From positions 321,570 through 385,569 of the forward strand of contig NZ_BBZI01000011.1 in the NCBI RefSeq assembly GCF_008974245.1: DNA of 64,000 nt, in the 5' to 3' direction. Source of the DNA: Streptomyces abyssomicinicus (GTDB lineage Bacteria; Actinomycetota; Actinomycetes; Streptomycetales; Streptomycetaceae). Shown here in pieces: positions 26,735 through 34,993 of this stretch. Within the stretch, counting starts at the first letter, position 1. Every line of letters begins with the position of its first letter. The translations under genes and the position numbers were made by a program. The notes under the pieces were generated by a model. The model saw only the letters and a program-made list of their open reading frames with translations. It did no database searches and had not been told where the DNA came from.

Positions 26735-27535
26735 ATGCGCAACGAAAGGCCAGTCGGCGACCGCCGCCGCGCCATCGGTGTCCTCTCCGCCCTCGCCGCG
26801 GCCGCGGCACTGGCCTCCGGGTGCCAGGTGCCCGGGGGTTCCGTCGACAACTCCCCCTCGGACGCCGCCGGTTCACCCACCGGGCCGCCGGCGGCCGGAG
26901 CCGGGCGCGCCGTCAGCCCGCTCGACAACCCCGACGGCACCAAGCCCGGCCTCGCGGTCGTCTCCTCGGACGCCGACCGCGCCGAGGCCCGTGAACTGAT
27001 CGAGAAGGTCGCCGTGAAGGGCCGTGGCCCCAAGACGGGCTACGATCGGGACGAGTTCGGCGAGGCGTGGCTGGACACCGCCGACGTGCCGCTCTCCCGC
27101 AACGGCTGCGACACCCGCAACGACCTGCTGCAGAGGGACGGCGACGAGCTCGAGTTCCGTACCGGGTCCAACTGCGTGGTGGTGGCGATGACCCTCGCCG
27201 ACCCCTACACCGGCAAGGAGATCGACTGGATCAAGGCGGACGCCGCCGAGGTGCAGATCGACCACGTGATGGCGCTGTCCTACAACTGGCAGATGGGCGC
27301 CTCGCGCTGGTCCCGGGAGAAGCGGGAGGCGATCGCCAACGACCCGCTCAACCTCCTGCCGGTGGACGGCCCCACCAACTCGGCGAAGGGCGACTCCGGC
27401 CCGGCGACCTGGGTCCCGCCGAGCAAGGCGATCCGCTGCGCCTACGCGGTCCGCTTCGCCCAGGTGTCACTGAAGTACGAACTCCCGGTCACCAAGGCGG
27501 ACAAGGCGGCCATGCTGCGGCAGTGCGGAGGCTGA
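26735..27535 (+). CDS. Secreted lipoprotein HNH endonuclease (DUF1524/GmrSD C-terminal-like)
   Basis: 266 residues. A basic start, a hydrophobic core and the lipobox LASGC (Cys30) mark a lipoprotein. The mature part holds the HNH nuclease core: LIEKVAVKGRGPKTGYDRDE, SNCVVVAMTLADPYTGK, then the catalytic VQIDHVMALSYNWQMGA and NDPLNLLPVDGPTNSAKGD. Such surface or extracellular nucleases degrade environmental DNA for phosphate or nucleotides, or block incoming DNA. GGAGGTAG lies 8 nt before ATG 26735. It appears monocistronic. Confidence 0.9.
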   Translation: MRNERPVGDRRRAIGVLSALAAAAALASGCQVPGGSVDNSPSDAAGSPTGPPAAGAGRAVSPLDNPDGTKPGLAVVSSDADRAEARELIEKVAVKGRGPKTGYDRDEFGEAWLDTADVPLSRNGCDTRNDLLQRDGDELEFRTGSNCVVVAMTLADPYTGKEIDWIKADAAEVQIDHVMALSYNWQMGASRWSREKREAIANDPLNLLPVDGPTNSAKGDSGPATWVPPSKAIRCAYAVRFAQVSLKYELPVTKADKAAMLRQCGG

Positions 27536-27621
27536 CGGCGGCCTCCCTGGCCGCGGCCGCGACGGCCGGCGCGGAGCGGTGTCGCCTCGGGGCGGAGTGG
27601 GGCGGGGTGCGGCGGACGCGG

Positions 27622-27654
27622 CGAGGGGCCGCCCGGTGATCGGACGGCCCCTCG
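27622..27654. terminator. Bidirectional terminator between HNH nuclease and DUF4190 genes
   Basis: A 10-bp perfect stem, CGAGGGGCCG (27622-27631) against CGGCCCCTCG (27645-27654), lies between two convergent genes. Confidence 0.75.
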
Positions 27655-27681
27655 GAGTGGTGCGAGGAGTGGTGCGGTGCG

Positions 27682-28479
27682 TCAGAGCTTGACGTCCCAG
27701 AAGACCGACTCGTAGTCGAAGCTCGGGGAGACCTCGAGGACCAGGTTCGTGGTGCCCTTGGGCACCGAGAAGCCGAAGGTCTGCGTGGTCTTCTTGCCGG
27801 CGGTGACGGAGCCCTCGAACATGCCCAGGCTGTCGGCGTCGATGATGGACTCGGCGGGAGTGCCCTCCTCGCCGGCGGTGGCCTCGACGGTGCCCAGGGC
27901 CAGGTCGACGGTCGCGTCGCTGCCGTTGTTGATCTCGACGGTCACCTCGTAGGCGTCGTTGCCGGCCTCGTGGCCGACCGCGAACTCGTCCGGGGTGTAC
28001 TTCTTGACGTCGGTGACGGTGGCCACGAGGCCGTCGTCGAACTCCATGCCGTCACCCAGCGCGAGCAGCTCGCCGTCCTTGGGAGCCTCGCCCTCGGCGC
28101 CCGGGTCCTTCGGGGCGGTCGCGGCGGCGTCCTTCTCGAGCTTGTCGAGTTCCTTCGAGAGGTCCTCGGCGGCCTTGTCCACCAGCAGGACGGTGAACAC
28201 CAGGATGGCGGCGGCGGCCACGACGGAGATGGCGCCGAGGATCACACCGGTGAGGGACGCGCCCTTGTTGGTGGCCTCGCCCTTCTTCACCTTGCCCAGG
28301 CCGATGATGCCGAAGATCAGCGCCAGGAGGCCGAGGAGCCCACCGAGCCAGAAGAAGAGAATGGTGACGGTGAGCACGAGGCCGATGATTCCGAGAACCA
28401 GTGCGGTCGTGCCCATGCCGTTCTTCGGCTGCTGAGGCGCGACCGGCGGGGCCGGCGCGTAAGGCATCTGCTGGGACAT
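27682..28479 (-). CDS. DUF4190/DUF4352 membrane protein
   Basis: 265 residues. A short Pro-rich head (residues 1-20) precedes two long membrane helices with the DUF4190 pattern (ALVLGIIGLVLTVTILFFWL, then GLLALIFGIIGLGKVKKGEA) and a third helix (LGAISVVAAAAILVFTVLLV). Residues 110-265 form an extracellular immunoglobulin-like DUF4352 domain (TVEINNGSDATVDLALGTVE). Such proteins are common, exported and of unknown function. ATG 28479 follows GGAGGGGGAG. Upstream lies a 23-bp element shared with the divergent methylase promoter. Confidence 0.85.
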   Translation of the reverse strand: MSQQMPYAPAPPVAPQQPKNGMGTTALVLGIIGLVLTVTILFFWLGGLLGLLALIFGIIGLGKVKKGEATNKGASLTGVILGAISVVAAAAILVFTVLLVDKAAEDLSKELDKLEKDAAATAPKDPGAEGEAPKDGELLALGDGMEFDDGLVATVTDVKKYTPDEFAVGHEAGNDAYEVTVEINNGSDATVDLALGTVEATAGEEGTPAESIIDADSLGMFEGSVTAGKKTTQTFGFSVPKGTTNLVLEVSPSFDYESVFWDVKL

Positions 28480-28558
28480 TGAAGCTCCCCCTCCAAGGGT
28501 CGTAACTGCCCGCACGTTGTCGTGTCCACGTGTAGGCAGGGGCAAGCACATCACGAGC

Positions 28559-28782
28559 TGTGAACCGGATCAACCAGATTCCGCCCGCCGAGACGGTCTT
28601 GTGATGAAACATCGGGCCGACCTGTGAACATTCGGTCGGTGCTTCGGGACGGCCGGGGAAGACGAGGATGCGAGCGGTGCGCTCGCCGGCCCCTGGTGGT
28701 CCGTCTGGCGTGGGTAATCACAGCAGAGATTGTGAACGCGGTCAACCAGGTTCACAGACTGATGGCGGTACACGCTGTGAAC
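28559..28782. promoter_or_regulatory. Cluster of TGTGAAC motifs in the divergent DUF4190/methylase promoter
   Basis: TGTGAAC occurs at 28559, 28623, 28731 and 28776, and inverted as GTTCACA at 28750-28756. Two of the sites extend into a shared element, TGTGAACnnGnTCAACCAG followed by nTTC, at 28559-28581 and 28731-28753, about 80 and 100 bp from the respective starts. The 28731/28750 pair forms an inverted repeat with a 12-bp spacer. The remainder of the 355-bp gap (28480-28834) contains no gene I can support. Confidence 0.65.
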
Positions 28783-28834
28783 ATTCTGGTCACGTGGCTA
28801 TGCTCAGGCACACCGAACGAGGGAGAGGGGCCCC

Positions 28835-31072
28835 GTGCAGGAGAACGCGACCGAGGTGACGGCGGCCGGCATCGCCCGGCTGGCCGGAGTGGGTCGGGCG
28901 GCCGTGAGCAACTGGCGGCGGCGGCACGCGGACTTCCCCAAACCGGTCGGGGGCACCGAGACCAGCCCCGCCTTCCTCCTCGGGGAGGTGGAGGAGTGGC
29001 TCCGCCGACAGGGGAAGCTCGCCGAGGTCCCGCTGCGTGAACGGGTCTGGCAGCAGGTCGCCGGTCACCCCGACGGCCCGGCCGCCGCGCTCACCCAGGT
29101 CGGCTGCGTGCTCCTGCTGGTGCACGAGCGCCCCACCCGCTGGCTGGAGGCGGCCGCCGGTTCCGACGAGCGGCTCGCCGCCCTGCTCCCGGCCGACCTC
29201 GCCCAGATCCTCGCGGTCCGTCTCGGCACCGCCGCGACCACCGCCGGTTCCCACCACGCCCTGAGCGACGACGGCGCCGCGGGCGGTGCCCCGGGCCCCG
29301 CCCCGCTGGCCCCGCCCGCAGTCCGCCCGCCCACCGGGCCGCAACTCCTGCCCTCCGTGCCCCTGTTGCGCGGCGCCGCCGAACTCGCGGCCGAGAACGG
29401 CGCACGCCACACCTACGAGTTCCTGCTGGACCGGTACGTCGACCCCCGCCACCACACCCTCACCCCGCCCGGTCTGGCCGACCTGATGGCCGACCTGGCG
29501 GGCACCGGCGGCCCCGACCGGCCCGGCTCGCCCCGTGTGGTCCTCGACCCGGCCTGCGGCACCGGCACCCTGCTGCGCGCCGCCGCCCGCACCCACCCCG
29601 CCCGCGAACTCCACGGCCAGGACAGCGCCCCCGCCCTCGCCGAACTCACCGCGCTGCGCCTCGCCCTGCACGCCCCCGGCCCGGTGCGCACCGCCGCCGC
29701 CGACACCCTGCGCGGCGACGCCTTCCCCGCCCTGCGCGCCGACGCCGTCCTGTGCCACCCCCCGTTCAACGAACGCAACTGGGGCCACGACGAACTCGCC
29801 TACGACCCGCGCTGGGAGTACGGCTTCCCGGCCCGGACCGAGTCCGAGCTGGCCTGGGTGCAGCACTCCCTGGCCCGGCTGCGCGAGGGCGGCACCGCCG
29901 TCCTGCTGATGCCGCCCGCCGCGGCGTCCCGCCGCTCCGGCCGCCGCATCCGAGCGGACCTGCTGCGCCGCGGCGCGCTGCGCGCCGTGATCGCCCTGCC
30001 GCCCGGGACCGCGCCCCCGCACAGCCTGCCCCTCCACCTGTGGGTGCTGCGCCGCCCCGGCCGGTCGCCCGTCCGCCCGGAGGTGCTGCTGGTCGACACC
30101 CTCGGCGCCCCGGCCGTCGCCCCCGGCGCCACCGGCCCCGCGTCCCGCTCCGGTCCCGACTGCGACGTCGTCCGGGAGATCGCCCTCGATGTCTGGCAGG
30201 CCTACGAGCGCACCGGCGCCTTCGCCGAGCGGCCCGGGGTGGCCCGCGTGGTCCCGGTGATCGACCTGCTCGACGACGACGTCGACCTGACCCCCGCCCG
30301 GCACCTGCCGCCGCCGGTCACCACCGAGGGTCCCGAGCAACTGGTCGCCGTCCGTGAACGCCTCGACGCCACCCTGCGACTCACCGCCGAACTGGCGCCG
30401 GCCCCCCCGCCGCCCGGTCCGGCCGCCCGCGAGGACTCCGCCACCGGCGGCTCCGGGCCGGTCACCACCGTCGGCGAACTCGTCCGGGGCGGCGCCCTCA
30501 CGCTGGCCCTGGGCGGGACCGGCGGCCGCCGCGGCCTGCCCGTCCTCACCGACCTCGACGTGATCAACGGCACCGCCCCCTCCCCGCCCTCCCCGCCCGC
30601 CCCGGCGACCTCCTCCCGCGCGGCCGGCACGGGCGGGGCCGACGACGACGACGCGGCCGCCGCGGACGACGACACCGTGGTCACCCGCGCCGGGGACGTC
30701 GTGCTGCCCGTCTCCGGCGGCGAACCCGTCGCCCGGGTCGTCGACGAGGTCTCCGCGGGCGCGGCCCTCGGCCGCAACCTGGTGCTGCTGCGCCCCGACC
30801 CGGAGACCCTGGACCCCTGGTTCCTCGCCGGCTTCCTGCGCGGGACCGCCAACCACCGCCGCGCCAGCAGCTTCGCCTCCACCGCCACCCGCCTCGACGT
30901 CCGCCGCCTGCGGGTGCCCCGGCTGCCGCTGGAGGAGCAGCGCCGTCACGGCGAGCGGTTCCGCGCGCTCGACGAGTTCGAAGGCGCCCTGCGCCAGGTC
31001 GCCCAGCTCGGCGAGCGCCTGATCCGCGGTTCCTACGACGCCCTCACCGAGGCCGCGGCCCCGCCCCCTTGA
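28835..31072 (+). CDS. Orphan N6-adenine DNA methylase fused to HTH and specificity-like domains, altered catalytic motif
   Basis: 745 residues. Residues 6-45 are a helix-turn-helix (GIARLAGVGRAAVSNWRRRH). Residues 185-440 are an HsdM-type methylase: SAM motif I DPACGTG at 238-244 and motif IV at 308-311. Motif IV should read NPPF/Y but is HPPF (LCHPPFNERNWGHDE), so the catalytic Asn is His308. Residues 540-740 resemble a type I specificity subunit (FLAGFLRGTANHRRASSFAS, LRVPRLPLEEQRRH). No restriction subunit is nearby. Either it no longer methylates or it works differently; the helix-turn-helix suggests DNA binding for regulation. GTG 28835 has GGGAGAGGGG upstream. Confidence 0.82.
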   Translation: MQENATEVTAAGIARLAGVGRAAVSNWRRRHADFPKPVGGTETSPAFLLGEVEEWLRRQGKLAEVPLRERVWQQVAGHPDGPAAALTQVGCVLLLVHERPTRWLEAAAGSDERLAALLPADLAQILAVRLGTAATTAGSHHALSDDGAAGGAPGPAPLAPPAVRPPTGPQLLPSVPLLRGAAELAAENGARHTYEFLLDRYVDPRHHTLTPPGLADLMADLAGTGGPDRPGSPRVVLDPACGTGTLLRAAARTHPARELHGQDSAPALAELTALRLALHAPGPVRTAAADTLRGDAFPALRADAVLCHPPFNERNWGHDELAYDPRWEYGFPARTESELAWVQHSLARLREGGTAVLLMPPAAASRRSGRRIRADLLRRGALRAVIALPPGTAPPHSLPLHLWVLRRPGRSPVRPEVLLVDTLGAPAVAPGATGPASRSGPDCDVVREIALDVWQAYERTGAFAERPGVARVVPVIDLLDDDVDLTPARHLPPPVTTEGPEQLVAVRERLDATLRLTAELAPAPPPPGPAAREDSATGGSGPVTTVGELVRGGALTLALGGTGGRRGLPVLTDLDVINGTAPSPPSPPAPATSSRAAGTGGADDDDAAAADDDTVVTRAGDVVLPVSGGEPVARVVDEVSAGAALGRNLVLLRPDPETLDPWFLAGFLRGTANHRRASSFASTATRLDVRRLRVPRLPLEEQRRHGERFRALDEFEGALRQVAQLGERLIRGSYDALTEAAAPPP

Positions 31073-31229
31073 GGCCCCCTCGGTCCCGGCCGCCCCCGGG
31101 CGCGCGTGCGTTCCCGGTCCGCCGCGGCCCACCGCTGCGATCCGGCAACGGATCCCGCGCTACGGGGCCGGGCGCGGGGGACCGGCAAGTACCCTGCTCG
31201 CAGCCGTCGGTACACACACAGGAGACGCC

Positions 31230-31946
31230 ATGCAGGGCCTGGGCCATCACCAGCCGGTCACGCCGCCGCCGCCCACCGGTCTGCTGGTGTTCCTGCGGAT
31301 CCTCTTCGTGACCGTCGCCGTCGGCAGCATCGGCCTGCTCATGTGGGTGCCGATGCTGCGGCTGGCGATCGTCACCCGCAAGGTGCTCGACTGGGTGCTC
31401 TTCGGCCTCTCGTTCGTCCTGCTGCTGGTCTCCTGCGCCCTGCTGATGTCCGAGCCCGACGACGAGGTCGACACCGCCCCCGAGGTCGTCGGCGTGCTGA
31501 TGCTGCTGATCACCCTGGTCGCCGTCATCTCGTACTACCTGGTCGCGGAGATCCGGCACTACGAGCAGCGGCGCCGCCACCCCGGCGCGGCGTTCGGCCA
31601 CGGCCACACCGGCGCGGGCACCGGCTACGGCTACCCGTACACGGGGAACCCCTACGGCTCCCCGCAGCCGCCCGGCACCTGGTCCGGCGGGCACACGCCC
31701 GCCCCGCACACCGCCGGCTCCCACATCCCGGCCCCGCACACGGCGGGCCCGCACACGCCCGCCCCGCACACCGCCGGCTCCCACACCGCGGTCCCCACGC
31801 CCTCGCACACCGCCACGCCCACGCCGCCCGTCACACCCCCCGTGACCCCCGCCCCCGGCGGCCGCATCGACCAGGTGCGCGCCGAACTCGACGAGCTCAG
31901 CGACTACCTGCGCAAGCAGGACGGCGGGCCGGAGAACGCCAGGTGA
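31230..31946 (+). CDS. Membrane protein with His/Pro/Thr repeats, operon partner of the Ser/Thr kinase
   Basis: 238 residues with three membrane helices in the first 110 (LLVFLRILFVTVAVGSIGLL, VLFGLSFVLLLVSCALLM, VVGVLMLLITLVAVISYYLV). Residues 120-210 are disordered and contain repeats of the form HTPAPHTAGSH, the signature of slippage at the DNA level. A short acidic helix (VRAELDELSDYLRKQ) ends it. No known domain is recognised. The stop overlaps the kinase GTG start as GTGA, so it may anchor, deliver to the membrane, or be a substrate of the kinase. CAGGAGACGCC precedes ATG 31230. Confidence 0.8.
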   Translation: MQGLGHHQPVTPPPPTGLLVFLRILFVTVAVGSIGLLMWVPMLRLAIVTRKVLDWVLFGLSFVLLLVSCALLMSEPDDEVDTAPEVVGVLMLLITLVAVISYYLVAEIRHYEQRRRHPGAAFGHGHTGAGTGYGYPYTGNPYGSPQPPGTWSGGHTPAPHTAGSHIPAPHTAGPHTPAPHTAGSHTAVPTPSHTATPTPPVTPPVTPAPGGRIDQVRAELDELSDYLRKQDGGPENAR

Positions 31947-33484
31947 CCACCACCACCGGCCGCGTCGTCGCCGGACGCTACGAACTGTCCACGCTCATAG
32001 GCCAGGGCGGCATGGGCCAGGTATGGACCGCCTACGACCGCCGCCTCGACCGCCGCGTCGCCGTCAAACTGCTCCGCCCCGACCGCGTGGCCGGCGCCGA
32101 GGCGGAGGAGCTGCGCCGCCGCTTCCTGCGCGAGTGCCGGGTCACCGCCCAGGTCGACCACCCCGGCCTGGTCACCGTCCACGACGCGGGCAGCGAGCGG
32201 GACGACCTGTTCCTGGTCATGCAGTACGTCGACGGAGCCGACCTCGCCGACCACCTCGCCGAGCACGACCCGTACCCCTGGCACTGGGCGACGGCCGTCG
32301 CCGCCCAGCTGTGCGCGGTGCTCAGCGCGGTGCACGCGGTGCCGATCGTCCACCGCGACCTCAAGCCGCGGAACGTCATGGTCAAGCAGGACGGCACGGT
32401 GACCGTGCTCGACCTCGGCGTCGCCTCCGTGATGGACAGCGACACCACCCGTCTCACCCACACCGGTTCGCCCATCGGCTCGCCCGCCTACATGGCGCCC
32501 GAGCAGGCCATGGGCGGCGCCGTAGGCCCCTACACCGACCTCTACGCCCTCGGCGTGGTGCTGCACGAACTGCTGTCCGGCGAGGTCCCGTTCGCCGGGA
32601 CGACCGCGCTCGGCGTGCTCCACCGCCACCTCTACGAGCCGCCGCTGCCGGTCCGCCGGCTGCGCCCCGAGGTGCCCGAGGCGCTGGAACGCCTGGTGCT
32701 GCGGCTGCTGGAGAAGGACCCGCAGGCCCGTCCGTCCTCCGCCCAGGAGGTCTACGAGGCGCTGCTGCCCCTGCTCCCCGGCCGCGGGCTGCCCAGCGGC
32801 GCGCCCCTCGACCCCACCCGCCCCTTCCTGCGCCCGCACGCCCCCTGGCCGGACCGCGCCCGCACCCCCGCCCCACGGCCCGCGCCCCCCGCCACCGGCC
32901 CGGCGTCCCCCGGGGCGCCGAAGCCGGCCGTGGCCGACGCCGTCGACGAGGTCAAGCGCCTGCTCGGCGACGGCCGGATCACCCAGGCCGTGGACCTCCT
33001 CGGCGCGATCCTCCCGGACGCCGCCACCCAGCACGGCGAGCGTTCCCCGGTGGTGCGCACCCTGCGCAAGCTCTACGCCGCCACCCTGATGGACGACGGC
33101 CAGTACCGCCGCGCCCTGCCCGAGCTGCGCCGTCTCGCCGAGGAACGCGCCGCCGAGGCCGGCCACGACGACCCGCAGGCGCTCGGCTTCCGCTTCGACG
33201 CGGCGCTCTGCCTGGAACAGCTCGGCGAGGCCACCGCCGCGCTCGCCGAGTACCGGGCGCTGCTGCCCGCCTACGAGAACCCGTACGCGGGCGGCGACCG
33301 GTCCCGCGCCCACGACCTGCGCCGCCGCATCGGCCACCTCCTGCTCGCCCTCGGCGACCGCCAGGCGGCCCACGACACCCTCGCCCGCCTGGCCCTGGAC
33401 GTGGAACGCCTCCACGGCCCGGCCCATCCCCTGGTCGGCGAACTCCGCCGCACCCTCCAGTGGCTCGGCCAGATGGGCGGCTGA
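31943..33484 (+). CDS. Hanks-type serine/threonine protein kinase with TPR-like C-terminus
   Basis: 513 residues. The N-terminal kinase domain (about 12-275) is complete: glycine loop IGQGGMGQVW, ATP lysine Lys42 (VAVKLL), catalytic HRDLKPRNVM with Asp139, DLGVAS in place of DFG, and GSPIGSPAYMAPEQ at the activation/P+1 loop. A Pro-rich linker (about 280-325) leads to a helical repeat region (330-513) with TPR-like helices such as LLGDGRITQAVDLLGAIL and LEQLGEATAALAEYRALL. There is no membrane helix, so it is cytoplasmic and may rely on the coupled upstream membrane protein. The substrate is unknown. Confidence 0.93.
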   Translation: MTTTTGRVVAGRYELSTLIGQGGMGQVWTAYDRRLDRRVAVKLLRPDRVAGAEAEELRRRFLRECRVTAQVDHPGLVTVHDAGSERDDLFLVMQYVDGADLADHLAEHDPYPWHWATAVAAQLCAVLSAVHAVPIVHRDLKPRNVMVKQDGTVTVLDLGVASVMDSDTTRLTHTGSPIGSPAYMAPEQAMGGAVGPYTDLYALGVVLHELLSGEVPFAGTTALGVLHRHLYEPPLPVRRLRPEVPEALERLVLRLLEKDPQARPSSAQEVYEALLPLLPGRGLPSGAPLDPTRPFLRPHAPWPDRARTPAPRPAPPATGPASPGAPKPAVADAVDEVKRLLGDGRITQAVDLLGAILPDAATQHGERSPVVRTLRKLYAATLMDDGQYRRALPELRRLAEERAAEAGHDDPQALGFRFDAALCLEQLGEATAALAEYRALLPAYENPYAGGDRSRAHDLRRRIGHLLLALGDRQAAHDTLARLALDVERLHGPAHPLVGELRRTLQWLGQMGG

Positions 33485-33526
33485 ACGGGAGTTCCACCGG
33501 TTCCCCCGGTACCGGCGGCGGCGGTG

Positions 33527-33937
33527 TCAGCCGGGCGTGACGCCGAAGTGCTCGCGTACCTGGCGGACGTTCGGCGGGCCGTTGAACCCGAGTTCCCCCG
33601 GGCCGACGACGATCGACCCGTCCTCGTTCCTGTACTCCTGCGGGGTGGCCCAACGGTCCTCGATGTCGGGCGACGCGGCGTAGGCCCGCAGGACCGCCTC
33701 CATCACCGTGACGGCCTCGGCCTCGGTGGCCGCCTCGACCACCACGTCACCACGCTGCCAGCCACCACCGAACTGGTCGCTGCAGTCGAACTCCGCGGAG
33801 CGGACACCGGCCGTCGACGTCGTCACCGAGGTGAACGCCTCCTCGCACCCGGCGGCACCGGACGAGCACGCCGAGACGGGCAGCAGCAGCGCCGCCGCCA
33901 GGACAGCCGGCAGCAACCGCGTTCGCACATGTCGCAT
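33527..33937 (-). CDS. Small putative lipoprotein
   Basis: 136 residues with a basic N-terminus, hydrophobic core and lipobox LPVSAC, then an exported domain (CEEAFTSVTTSTAGVRSAEF, WQRGDVVVEAATEAEAVTVM) that looks like a small alpha/beta fold common in streptomycete lipoproteins. No family with known function is recognised. GAGAGG lies about 10 nt before ATG 33937. It converges on the kinase gene and is divergent from the SurA-like lipoprotein across a 386-bp region. Confidence 0.75.
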   Translation of the reverse strand: MRHVRTRLLPAVLAAALLLPVSACSSGAAGCEEAFTSVTTSTAGVRSAEFDCSDQFGGGWQRGDVVVEAATEAEAVTVMEAVLRAYAASPDIEDRWATPQEYRNEDGSIVVGPGELGFNGPPNVRQVREHFGVTPG

Positions 33938-34323
33938 CGTTCGGTCGGTCCTCTCCGTGATGTCCGGCCGGTCGCCGGCGTTCGGCCGGTCGCCGGCCGG
34001 CCGGGCGGGGTGACGGTCACGCGGCGTTCCCGGGCATCCCGTGGCCCCGCTGTACGACCTGGCACCGACCGACGCGAACGGAGTATGCCGTAGAGCCGGC
34101 GGCGGACGGACCGGATCGGGTGGATCACGTGTTCCTGCCGTGGCCCTCGTTCCCGCGGCCGGACAGGTCCTCGCGCGCCGGTGGGCGGGTGACGTTTCGG
34201 CGGGACGTCCCGATCGTTGGCACGACGTTGGCGCCGGGGGCTGGTTCACAGCCCCGGCGCTGCCTACCATCGATCACCGCAAGACTTTGTGCACCAAAGC
34301 ACAAACTCCAACGGGAGGTTTCC
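33938..34323. promoter_or_regulatory. Divergent region of two lipoprotein genes with overlapping hairpins
   Basis: The gap contains direct repeats of CGGCCGGTCGCCGG near 33964-33999. A bulged hairpin lies at 34231-34260 (GCGCCGGGGGCTG against CAGCCCCGGCGC). Just before the SurA-like gene, two hairpins share bases: TTTGTGC (34286-34292) with GCACAAA (34299-34305), and CTTTG (34285-34289) with CAAAG (34295-34299). The ribosome binding site GGGAGG follows at about 34312. No gene is apparent. Confidence 0.6.
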
Positions 34324-34944
34324 TTGCAACGCCGCCGCCGTACCGCGCTCCTGCTTTCCGCCGCTCTCGCGGCGCCACTGCTCACCGCCTGCGGATCCGA
34401 CGCGCATCCCGGCGCCGCGGCCGTGGTGGGCGGGGAGCGGATCACCCAGGCTCAGGTCGAGGAGCGGGTGCGTGAGGTGCGCGACGCGCAGCGCGCCGTC
34501 GTCACCGAGGACGAGCAGTACCGGCAGGTCGTCGCCCAGACGGGGACGCTGGCCCGGTTCACCGTGCAGGCCATGGTCCTCGACCGGGTGCTGCACCACG
34601 CCGCCGACGAGGCGGGCGTCACGGTCACGCCCAGGGAGGTCCAGGACCTGCGGACCAACCTGGAGCAGCAGCTCGGCGGCCGCCAGGGCCTGGAGAACAC
34701 CTGGCTCCAGCAGTACGGCGTCGCCCCCGGGAGGCTGGAGGAGAACCTCCGCCTCCAGGTCGCGGCGAGCGAGCTGGCCCAGCGGCTGGGCACCGAGACC
34801 GACACCCCCGTGTTCACCGAGGCGCTGGCTGCCTCGTCCAAGGACCTCGGCATCGAGATCAACCCGCGCTACGGCACGTGGGACGCGGAGAAGAGCGCCC
34901 GGGCGGACCTGCGGACGCCGTGGGTGAAGGACGTCGAGGCCTGA
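34324..34944 (+). CDS. SurA N-terminal domain-like lipoprotein
   Basis: 206 residues. The start is TTG 34324, placed by GGGAGGTTTCC just upstream. The signal sequence RRRRTALLLSAALAAPLLTAC ends in a lipobox with Cys near residue 22. The mature protein is helical and matches the SurA/PrsA N-terminal chaperone domain (VGGERITQAQVEERVREVRD, LDRVLHHAADEAGVTVTPRE). There is no parvulin isomerase domain. It probably assists folding or quality control of exported proteins at the membrane's outer face. It lies just before mazG, as I recall in S. coelicolor. Confidence 0.85.
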   Translation: MQRRRRTALLLSAALAAPLLTACGSDAHPGAAAVVGGERITQAQVEERVREVRDAQRAVVTEDEQYRQVVAQTGTLARFTVQAMVLDRVLHHAADEAGVTVTPREVQDLRTNLEQQLGGRQGLENTWLQQYGVAPGRLEENLRLQVAASELAQRLGTETDTPVFTEALAASSKDLGIEINPRYGTWDAEKSARADLRTPWVKDVEA

Positions 34945-34993
34945 CCGGCCGCCCCCGGCCGGGTGTGCCGCGGCGCTGCGTTACGTTCGGAGG

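Noticed and set aside
28731..28746. A true Rex operator before the methylase
   Set aside because: Agrees at 13 of 16 positions but the right half-site is broken; kept only as an unassigned TGTGAAC element.
28790..31132. A 780-codon Gly/Val-rich minus-strand frame
   Set aside because: Antisense shadow of the methylase gene, no domain.
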